Notes under the pieces: model-generated
Databases searched by the model: none
The model's input: only the letters and a program-made list of their open reading frames with translations
What the model was told of the DNA's origin: nothing
Translations under genes and position numbers: made by a program
Shown here: piece after piece, positions 55,534-64,000 of the stretch
Layout: each line of letters begins with the position of its first letter
Position numbering within the stretch: the first letter of the stretch is position 1
Source of the DNA: Cinnamomum chago
Lineage: Eukaryota > Streptophyta > Magnoliopsida > Laurales > Lauraceae
DNA: 64,000 nt
NCBI GenBank assembly: GCA_038049695.1
Contig: CP142456.1
Coordinates: 70,153,422 to 70,217,421 of the forward strand
Reading direction: 5' to 3'

Positions 55534-57888
55534 TGTGACCCACACAAAAAGGGGTTAATCTCACTCTAACCATTATGCTCTCAAAATGTACACATCGCTC
55601 TCCGATGAGGAAGTAACTACATGGGGCCATTATCCGGCCACTCCTCTAATCCTGGAGGAACCTCTTCAATCTCCTCCTCTCCCTTCTAGGCCTCCTCAGG
55701 ATTGGGAGCTGCACCTGCGTCTGATTGACACCAAAATAGCCTCATGAATACGACGATTCGGCAAGTATAAGCATTAATAAAGAAAATACATAATGTATCG
55801 AATCGAATTAAATACAATTGATTGAAAGATGCCAATGTTAAGTAAACTAGGCAATTGTGCAATATCGAATTAATCATGCTTAACGAATCAATTGAAGAAT
55901 ATACATACTAATTGACTGCTATATTGAGCTCATCTTCTTAAATAGAGAACGAATCTGGTTGGGATGTCACCAGCAACCCAGCCAAAGGCTAACTGACTAC
56001 CTGGTTCTAGAGTTCCAGTGCTCCAGATGACTTACAACAGTAGTCTCGAATAATTAAACCAAGTTTAACCCCGCCGGGTATCACGGGATCAAAGCTAAGT
56101 AGTGCTGACTCAATCGAATCGGATAATAATCGAATTTGAGTAAGTTTACGTTTACTGGTTCCCAATGGAATCGAATAATAATCACATATACACAATACTT
56201 ACTCAATTCAAATCTCCATCGAATATTGAACCGGTTGTGTGACAATTATAATGACGAATTGGAATGAATAATCAAATCATAATTAATACTAAAAATGAGA
56301 CCAATTAGTTAACTAGAAATTGATATCATTAAAGAAGTCTGATTTCAATATGAAATGCAATAAAATTAGAGAATCCAAGGTATTTTACTAACCAACTCTA
56401 ATCTATTATTCATAGTCTCTTACCGTCCAATACAAGGTAGTTTTAGAGGGTCAACATACTACTATCTTGTTTTAGTGTCACTTATTATAAGAAAATACGT
56501 TGAACTTCTAAAATAACCTCCATGGCATAGTGTTAGACTAATGAGAGCGGTTAACAGTTCCATTCTAAAGTCCTAAAAGTCTTTGAAGCCTTAATCACCT
56601 ATTGGTTAAGGTGTGCACCATAATTGTCTATTAGAGAGGATTATGGCGGGTTAGTATAGGTTATGGGTGATATTTCACACCTTTGAATGGCCAAAAGAAC
56701 CCCAGCCACCAGCTTCAGGATCGCTCCAAGAGATGCATGTCCGCTCGAGCGGATGTCTTTTAGAGAGGTAGTCGCTCGAGCGAGTGCCATCCAGAAAGAG
56801 GTTCGCTTGAGCGCCCACTCCAGAATTTCAGATTTTTGGAATTCTCAAGTTTCTTCTTGCCATTCCTTTCTCATACCCCCTTCTATCAATAACCTACATC
56901 ACTGAGCCCCCTTGCTCCCATTTACAACATATACACTACATGCATTCCATCATTCATTCCAAGTAGAGCTGACCATTCCAAAAATCATTTCATTAAAAAG
57001 GGTAAAAGCTTATCATAATAGAGATTCTGAATCAATCAAGGAATAAACACTATGTAATTGATATTAAAGCTTATACTTGCCTCAATTTAAGCTTCTTAAC
57101 TTCCTTTGTCAACTCCTTGCTCAAATAGAACCAAAATCCCCAAATACCAAACCCTAATCAAGAATATACAAGAAAATGCAAATGAACATGCATGCATGAA
57201 GTAGGTATGAGTCTCTTGACTCCTTTTCAACTCTAAACATAGAAACAACTAGAATTCTTACCTATAGAAGTAATTTCGAAATTGTAAGAGATGGAGGAAA
57301 TGGGTTGTTGTCAACGAAGAGTAGAGAAGGGTGAAGAAGATGAGGAGATTTCTCGTCTTTGCCTCCAAATGCACATGCAACAAATCCTTTTGATGATTGG
57401 AAAACAGAGAGGCAGAAAATCAAGGAAAAGAGACGAAGAAAGGCTCCCTTCTTGCCAACAAAATGACGGTCGATTGAAATGGGTTTGGATGGGTTATAAG
57501 GGATGAAATTCCCAGCTTTATAAGAAAGTCCCCTTGTTTCTAGCATTTCCATTTAGAGTCAAATGGTGGCCCACTTACTCAGTGGTTGGCCAAATGAAGT
57601 AGAGTTAAATACGAAAAACAACGTGCTCGTCGAGATACACGCGATGATGCCGAGATGACGTGCATATGATGCAAAATTAGAAAGTTGATAATTACGGAAA
57701 AGTCCTTGACTCTACCCAAACCGAGTCAATCCGGTTCCAACCTACCTACCTAAGACTCATAGTCCAACCTAAAGGCTAATATAAGACTAAATTACTCAAA
57801 AAGACTAGTTAGCACTTAAACCTAATTTAGTTGAATAAAACATCATAAATTAGTAATAAACATCATTAATTACGGTCGGGGTGTTACA
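55534..57888 (-). mobile_element. 2355-bp long-LTR-family solo LTR
   Basis: Right end CGGTCGGGGTGTTACA as in 49772-52403; left end TGTGACCCACACAAAAAG. Collinear blocks with that LTR and a reversed TATA box (57517-57522) show it is the same family and orientation. Flanks CCAAG and ACCAG do not match, so insertion was followed by deletion, or the left limit is wrong. Confidence 0.68.
56735..56815. repeat. Recurring palindrome CGCTCGAGCG
   Basis: TCCGCTCGAGCGGA (56740-56753), TCGCTCGAGCGAGT and the degraded TTCGCTTGAGCGCC lie within 80 bases inside the solo LTR. Confidence 0.8.
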
Positions 57889-58123
57889 ACCAGCTGATCT
57901 AAGACAGAGATAATTTTTGGCAGTTTTATTCAGTTGGCTACTGCTCTAGATGAATGGTTTCTCCATCAACCGAGCATTTTTCAAAAACTGGCATTTTTTT
58001 AATTCAAATTGGTTCTAATTGTTCCCACATCTCTTGGATACTATAAATAGACTCCTCGAGCGTACATTCAAAGAATAAATCAAGTCAGAAACCATGGAGA
58101 AAATACCAATCAAAGGAAACTGA
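57889..58123. other. Short unrecognised stretch with TATA-like box
   Basis: GGATACTATAAATAGACTCC near 58040 resembles a promoter, perhaps of an LTR remnant. No gene. Confidence 0.3.
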
Positions 58124-59580
58124 TAAGTCCACAAAATTAGATAATTAACTAATCATTTTATGTACACTTGTGGACTTAATTAGGCTAAACTGCATTCAGT
58201 TTCATAAAGTTATAGGATTTCATACATTCGGGCACTCAAGTTGGAATTTAGGTCAAAATCCATTAATTTGCATGATTTTATGAAATCATTTTTTTTGCAT
58301 CACATTTGATTACACCAGTTAGCTTTTTTATTCCAATTAAACAAGCTTATTATTTTTTGTTCCAATGTGTAATTTATGCAATTTAGGTCAAATTCGTACA
58401 TTTTTATGCATGTTTGGGTCCAATACTCCAATGCATATATGTGAATTTCCTACATATCATTATGGCTGAATTTATTTATTTTAATTTGTGTAGGAACAAT
58501 TGAAAAATTGGGGTCCGAATTGATGAAATTAGAGAGGTCGAAGGGGATTCAAAGAAGAAGAAAGGAGGAAGAGAAAGAATTCAAGAAATCATACACATGT
58601 GTGGGGTCCACCTAGGGAGTGAATCCCAAGGTGGGACATCCCACTTGGTTCCACATGTTCTCCTCCTTTTTGGCAAGTTCAAGAAATTCTAGAAGATTTC
58701 GAAAGTTTGGAATCTCATTAACAAAAGAGGTAATTCAGATTTAGAGTGCTCTCTTTGTTTCCAAATTTGAAATTCAAAGACAAGCAACAAAGTCTAGAAA
58801 GGAACATTAGCACAAAGAAGTTTTAAAAGTCAAAGTGGCAAGCAAGAATCTCATGCAAATTGGAAAGAGGATGAAAGAATAAGCAAGGAAAGATTGCCAA
58901 TGCATGTTGGAAGTCCTAGATGGGGCCCACATGTCTTGGACGTCCACACACGTGAAGCTTCCTTATTATCACAATTTTTCCCATTTTTTTTATCAATAGT
59001 AGCAACTTGTAACAGCCATAACTTTCAAATTGAGTGTCGGATCAACACAATCTACCCGCCGTTGGAAAGATCTTTTCGAGTAAATATCCATAAAGCCCAA
59101 AATTGTGTCGATTGGATCATTATTGAGAGAGATATGACCTCGGGGAGTTGGCTACTGTAATTCTAGGCGAAAATTGCAAGAAATTCCAATTCTTTGTGGA
59201 GCCCAACATAGAAATACTTGGAGTCCAAAAAAACCAAGCTTAGCAACAAATCTAATTTGAATTTTGAAATTCAAATTGTTGCTATAGAAGAATCCTTGCT
59301 TGGGATAGAAGTTAGAAATCAATTCAAATTGGGTAAAATTTGTACACCACTTAATTTTAACCTAGGATCGAATGTAGCAGCCAAACAAAATGTCATTGAA
59401 GCTTCTTTCCAATAGTTATAAAACTCTTCTTCCATTATTTTTTTCAAATGTCCTTAAGTAGAACATGATTTCTATCTTTTTAAATTCTAAACTAATTTTA
59501 AAAAGAAAAGTTTAGAGATTGATTAGAGGCGGGATAATACACCCCGGATAAAAATAATGTTGCATTATAAAAAACTTGAA
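58124..59580 (+). mobile_element. Probable gypsy-like LTR start (TGATAAGTCC)
   Basis: Begins TGATAAGTCCACAAAATTAG with the stem described for 20206-20270. The following sequence is gene-less and includes GTGTGGGGTCCACC and GGTGGGACATCCCAC, typical of such LTRs. The end and partner were not found. Confidence 0.4.
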
Positions 59581-59589
59581 ATAAATCTC

Positions 59590-60803
59590 TTACTTGGCCA
59601 CACAACTCCCAATGTGCACACTCATCACATGTTCTTGTGCATTAAAAGCACAAAATTCATTCAAAACTTCTTTTCTAGAAATAGCCTTATTTAACAAATC
59701 ATACATAGAATTTCATCTATGTTTATCATCCGAACTTATTTTTATAATTGGTACATTATGCCTTGCACATATTGAGGAATATAATTGTCTTCTAGATGCG
59801 GAAGAAAAAATATATTTAGTAATATTTTTAATTTTTTCTGTTACAATTGAAATATGTTTTAAATCAACTTGGGCAATGAGATTTAAGATGTGACATACAC
59901 ATCTATTTTGAAAAATATATCCATCTATCAAATTTGCAAGTGGCATCATATTTTTCATTAGATCAATAGTTGCTTGATTATTTGTTGCATTATCTAAAGT
60001 TACAGCTATAACTTTTTCCAAAATATTAATTCTTGGAGTTTTTCTAAAATAAGGGACCCTATTCTTTGGCCAGTGTGTGGCCATTCAAGTTTAGAAAAGT
60101 TATAATTCGTTTATTAATAATCCATTTTGCATCTATGTTATGGCCAATAATACAAAGAACGCTGTCATCACTTTTAGATTGCCATAAATATGTAGTTATA
60201 ACTATTTTACTAGGACTATTTGCAAAGTGATTTTTTTATATTTTCCTTCTCACTTTGCCAAAGCCTAATAGCATCATTCCTAGCAGTAATTCTATAAATC
60301 TTTCTAAATTATGGACATAGGGCATTTTGTACATATTCTTCCAAAAAATCATTTTCAAGAAAAACAAATGGTAATTTAGCTAGTACAATCATTTTAATAA
60401 CCACGGTTCCTCCCTCTTCCGGAGCTAGAGGTCATGGTATCGACCCCTGGTTCTCCCCTCTTCAGGAATTGAAGATTGAGTCCACTTGTGCTACCGCCTA
60501 AGGGCCACAGGGGTTTTACCAGGCTTCTCTTTGGGTCCGGAGGGAATAGTCCAGCCCAAAGGGTTGGGACCCCCACCAGAACCGACAACATAAATCTTAC
60601 CACAATATTTACATTTTGCCTTATCAATCTCCTTTTCATTTTCGTCTTTAACCTTAAAAGTAGTATATGCTTCCCAAACTTTAGAAGTTTTGGGTCTCTT
60701 AGATGTTCTACGAGAACTGGTAGTTTCTACTTGGGCTTCTTCCCATACTTCTTCTTCCAATTCGACATTATTGTCTTCTTCCACTAAATTAACGGAAGAA
60801 AAC
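59590..60803 (-). pseudogene. hAT transposase with BED zinc finger (degenerate, truncated)
   Basis: Reading leftwards from 60803, where a TRIM cuts the N-terminus, the protein has an acidic start (MEEDNNVELEEEVWEE), then a BED finger start KTSKVWEAYTTFKV and CKYCGKIY, but the second half of the finger is replaced by an unrelated insert (60398-60585). Next come LPFVFLENDFLEEY, the hAT core VIAVTLDNATNNQATIDLMK, NRCVCHILNLIAQ and DDKHR, a TGA at the expected Trp, then NSMYDLLNKA. The C-terminal dimerisation domain is missing. Several stops and shifts. It is of the plant RICESLEEPER/Ac class; such proteins bind and move hAT elements. Confidence 0.85.
60398..60585 (-). mobile_element. Insert in the BED finger, possibly a tRNA-derived SINE
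   Basis: This GC-richer piece replaces part of the hAT coding sequence. On the minus strand it has TAGCACAAGTGG (60493-60482), like an A box, and GGGGTCGATACC (60447-60436), like a B box, 34 bases apart, the spacing of RNA polymerase III promoters. Ends and target duplication were not found. Confidence 0.35.
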
Positions 60804-61230
60804 TATGATGCCCCGGAGTCCCGCATCGACTATAGAGAGGAAAGTGAATGAGATTATATCTAGAGCTTACACCCTTACCTTGCATGAGGCCTTTTAATGG
60901 GCCGAGGCCCGTCAGAAACAAAATCGTGATGCCAGTGGGCCAAAGCGGACAATATCATGCATGCTTGTAGGGGTAGGGCGTTACAAATGGTATCAGAGCT
61001 AGGTTCTCGACTAGTTCGAATGTGGGCTACAGAGACTAGCAGGTTACTGCATAGGGACGTGCACCCTTAAGGGGGTGGGTTGTGATGCCCCGAAGTCCCA
61101 CATCGACTATAAAGAGAAAAATGAATGAAATTATATGTAGAGCTTACACCCTACCTTGCATGAGGCCTTTTGATGGGTTGAAGCCCATCAGAAACAAAAC
61201 CGTAAGGCTGGTGGGCCAAAGCGGACAATT
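60804..61230 (+). mobile_element. TRIM retrotransposon, right LTR truncated
   Basis: A 182-bp LTR (60804-60985; TATGATGCCCCGGAGTCC to GGGCGTTACA) is followed by TGGTATCAGAGC (60988-60999), the initiator-Met tRNA primer site, then only about 80 bases including AAGGGGGTGGGTTG, a polypurine tract, and a second LTR from 61081 (TGTGATGCCCCGAAGTCC). The second LTR follows the first up to GCGGACAAT and then departs. No protein is encoded. TRIMs depend on proteins of other retroelements. It lies in the hAT transposase pseudogene. Confidence 0.88.
60988..60999 (+). promoter_or_regulatory. Primer-binding site of the TRIM
   Basis: TGGTATCAGAGC, complementary to the 3' end of initiator-Met tRNA, two bases after the LTR. 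Confidence 0.9.
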
Positions 61231-62283
61231 TTCCTATCGTCTAATGTGCTGCCGGCAACACACGACAATTTTCCTGTCACAGTAATTTGGGTCTCTTTGG
61301 GTTTCTTTAATATAGGGTCAATTCAGGGTTATGAGTCGAAGTCCAAATATAGTTAATCCTCACATAACAAAATCATAATGTATCCAAGTAAAATAAAATA
61401 ATTAAAATAAAGAAAATAAAAGGGGGGGAGGTGCCAAATATTTAAGAAGAGGATCCCAAGTACCCCCTTCTAATCCCTTGGTAAAATAGGGTTTAAAGGC
61501 TGACTTTTCAAACCAAAATGATGATGCAAATGAGACTTTGACTTTTGATTTCTGTGTTTTTCGTGTGCGATACACGAGTGATAAAGGTGAAAGGCCGATG
61601 GGCTGTAATTGATTGAGGGTGGCCAATGGTCCGGTGTTTGTTTTAGGGTGGCTGATGGGCCATGATTGTTTAAAAGTGTGTGCGAAATCACTCATCTCAT
61701 CTCATCATTCTCATTTATTTAATTTTAGAAATCAGTTCTTCATTCCCTTTTATCATTAAGTTCGATTTAAATATCTAGCACTTGAGGTGGAGGAAGAATT
61801 AAAGGAAAAATATTTTTGGGTTTATTTTGTTGGTTTTATAGTTTTTATGGATTTTGATATTGGGCTGGAAGGGAATAACTAGGAGATTTTACTTGGGTTT
61901 ACGTGATTAATACTTTATTACTGATGATCGGATTAACCTTAACCTAAGGTCCTAGACCGCTCACATCAGCTCTCTCAGTCCCTTAACGGAACGGGAAAAG
62001 TGATGGGACAAAGACTAATGCTCTAATATATCTAATGGGAAATTCGATCTAATCCTAGGGTGCAAATAGACTGAGTTTAACAATTCATGCGCCTAAGCAG
62101 TTTGTTAATCTTGATTCTAAATGGTTTGGTTTGTTTTGAGTCGTGGTTTCGTTAGGAATTATTTAGGGATGGATTAGGGGTGCCTTAAGGATCTATTTTA
62201 GATGTGGAAGGTTCTGGAGTTTCAGGTTTTACTTCAAATGATGAAAAGATATCAAAATCAGTGAAACTGGGGTGTTGGAGGAC
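61231..62283. other. Gene-less stretch
   Basis: No gene is supported. A minus-strand frame (61402-61695) has no known motif. Confidence 0.4.
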
Positions 62284-63896
62284 CTGGGCGCACCTGTGGT
62301 GGCGCCCAAGTACCGGGTCTTGTATGGTTTGGCAAGTGATGACGATATCGATGTTAATTTCGAAATTCGGGGAGTTTTGCTAAGCATAAGTTTATATTCT
62401 GATGTTGTTTTAAATTTTGGGTTGGTTTATTTTAATAATCTTAAGTCAGGAACTCGAAACTCAACCAAAGTTCACAACTCGGATCTGACAGAGGACTTAG
62501 GCTCACACATAAGTGGTTCTGTGCACTTAGGCGCACCAGCAGTGGCGCCCAAGTCAGAATTTGATATTCTTTGGTCGCTCGACCTTGATTCGAGGTTTCG
62601 GATGGGTTTAAGTTAATTGAATTTTTAATTTCAGGGTTGTTGTTGGTTCGGTAAAGGGTTTTGAGATATTGATTTGGGTTAAGACTTGAAGTGAATTGGG
62701 ATTCGGTGATCCCCGGGCTAGAGTGTGACTTGGGCGCACCTGTGGTGGCGCCTAAGTGCTTCTGGGTGACTTGGGCACCACCACAGTGTTTGGTTCGCAG
62801 GTTTTGGTTATTTCCGGGATTGATTCACTTGGATTTAGAATTTCAGATGACCTATGTTAATAAATCTTGGATCCCGGGTTGGTTTCAGGTCTTTATTCTT
62901 CAGATGTGATTGTAGTTAGAGTTCATGAGACGAAAAGCAACCAATACGTGTCTCGGGGTAGAACCAAGGAGGGTTGGGCACACCTGTATGGGTGCCTAGG
63001 TGTTTGGGGTGACTTGGGCGCACCTGTGGTGGGGCCCAAGTGTCTGCCTGTTGTGGGGCTACTAGTTCGTCCGATTCTAGGGTATTTCTAAGTCGGATTC
63101 GGGTATTCTAACTCATTCTTTGGTTGAGAGATGTCTTTATTCTTTGGATGTGAATTGCCTATGATTTTAATTAGGTTTTGACTAGGGTCTTATTAAGGGA
63201 TTGGTGATTAGGGTTAAAGGTTCAAATTGTGACTTTGTTAACTAAGGTTTTGAATTGAAGGTTTGTTGTTTCAATTTATTAATTGGGATTTTAATTGGAG
63301 CTTTGATTAATTAAGATTCGTTAATTAGGGTTTTGTTTATGGTCTTGTTAATTATGGATTGTTAATTAGGGGTTCTAGTTAAGGTATTTTATTAGGGTAG
63401 ATTAATTAGGGTTTAATTAATTGGAGTTTGGAAATTACGATTTAGGTCAGTGGTTTTAATTAAGATTGAATTAGTTGTTTTTTTAATTAAGGTTGGATTA
63501 GGTGTTTTGATTAAGTATTATTTTTTAAAGTGTACTAATTTGCTTAGGCGCAGATACAATAACCTAGGCTCATCTACTTACTATCTACTCTTTTTTGGGT
63601 GTTTCTATTTCTTTTAATCTTTTTTTTTTTTTTGGGTTCTCTTATCTAATTACTAAAGAGTAAGATGAGAAGAGAAGAGTTTTATGCTTTTATGATTTAT
63701 TTTTTTTTGGTATTTTATGCAATGTAACATAACCTAAAGTGTTGATGATTTGATCATAATTCGGAGTCTGGAAGTTCAGTAGTCAATTGAAATCATCACA
63801 AACATGGGACAACAAGTTAAATGGGACGCAAAATGCAGCAAACGCGGGCCGGAAATCAAGCCAGGGACTTGGGCGCACCTACAGGGGCGCCCAAGC
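62284..63896. repeat. Dispersed palindrome TTGGGCGCACC...GGCGCCCAA, 6-7 copies
   Basis: Copies lie at 62284-62310, 62525-62554, 62728-62757, a half copy near 62769, 62973-63000, 63012-63041 and 63867-63896. The best read CTTGGGCGCACCTGTGGTGG followed by CGCCCAAG. Arms of 9-10 bases flank a loop of about 10. The sequence between copies is not repeated. Confidence 0.85.
63160..63540. repeat. Degenerate TTAATTAGGGTTTT-rich stretch
   Basis: Variants of GTTAATTAGGGTTTT recur every 20-30 bases. It is low-complexity; a similar TAATTACT-type stretch opens the solo LTR at 38290-38400. Confidence 0.6.
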
Positions 63897-64000
63897 GTTG
63901 TGATGTATTTGAAATTCTTAACGATATTTCAACTCGATTTCCGACACTTTGTGACTAAATGTAGAGTCCTAAAATGAATTATTGATATAAGAACCTTCGG
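63541..64000. other. Gene-less end of the window
   Basis: T-rich, with one palindrome copy at 63867-63896. No gene. Confidence 0.4.

Noticed and set aside
60430-60500. tRNA gene
   Set aside because: Only loose A- and B-box motifs; no cloverleaf stems could be paired.
60804-61230. Cassandra-type TRIM with 5S rRNA-like LTR
   Set aside because: The primer site and LTR opening fit TRIMs in general, but I cannot see the 5S promoter boxes that define Cassandra.

Overview
The window is nuclear DNA of a flowering plant. The evidence is GT-AG introns, AT-rich non-coding sequence, a plant histone H1 gene, a lignin-type O-methyltransferase fragment and a dense, nested load of plant transposons (MULE, hAT, Ty1/copia, Ty3/gypsy-like, RTE and L1-type LINEs, MITEs, a TRIM). 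I cannot place the species. Only one complete, undamaged host gene is visible: histone H1 on the minus strand at 29818-30763. Nearly everything else is mobile or decayed.

Layout. 1-90 may be the 3' end of an unrecognised gene. 2126-5808 is bounded by a 20-bp perfect inverted repeat and holds an exon fragment of a caffeic-acid-type O-methyltransferase, itself split by a 1440-bp GC-rich hAT element with an exact 8-bp target duplication. 6309-6500 is a broken hAT end. 6530-7319 and 18143-20270 look like the two halves of one reversed gypsy-like LTR, split by the most striking object here: a 10,805-bp Mutator-like element (7329-18133) with 73-bp terminal inverted repeats and an exact 9-bp duplication (TCTAGAAAA). 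It carries two converging genes: a plant-mobile-domain/Ulp1-protease gene (9744-13207, plus strand, nine exons) and a MURA-type transposase (14601-17216, minus strand). Both are broken by stops and frameshifts. Between them lies an array of about twelve units built on the palindrome ACGACGTCGT; the same palindrome occurs just inside both terminal repeats. A short-chain dehydrogenase fragment (9377-9547) is also carried.

20.2-29 kb holds MITEs, an old gag-only LTR retroelement (22133-26617) and an L1-type fragment. After histone H1 come small hAT elements, microsatellites, an inverted-repeat element (36236-37168) and a reversed gypsy LTR (about 37755-42768) split by a 3489-bp solo LTR with a 5-bp duplication (TAATC). 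44.6-46.3 kb has two RTE LINE fragments in opposite orientation and a MITE. 47188-55533 is a degenerate Ty1/copia element split by one long solo LTR and cut short at its 3' LTR by a second of the same family. 58124-61230 holds an LTR start, a BED/hAT transposase pseudogene and a TRIM inserted into that pseudogene. The last 1.7 kb contains a repeated palindrome, TTGGGCGCACC...GGCGCCCAA.

In the MULE, the transposase would bind the terminal repeats and cut, while the mobile-domain/Ulp1 protein is a frequent but poorly understood companion in plant MULEs. Neither gene can make a full protein from this copy, so any movement would need a related active copy elsewhere. All family calls come from reading motifs by eye; no search was run.
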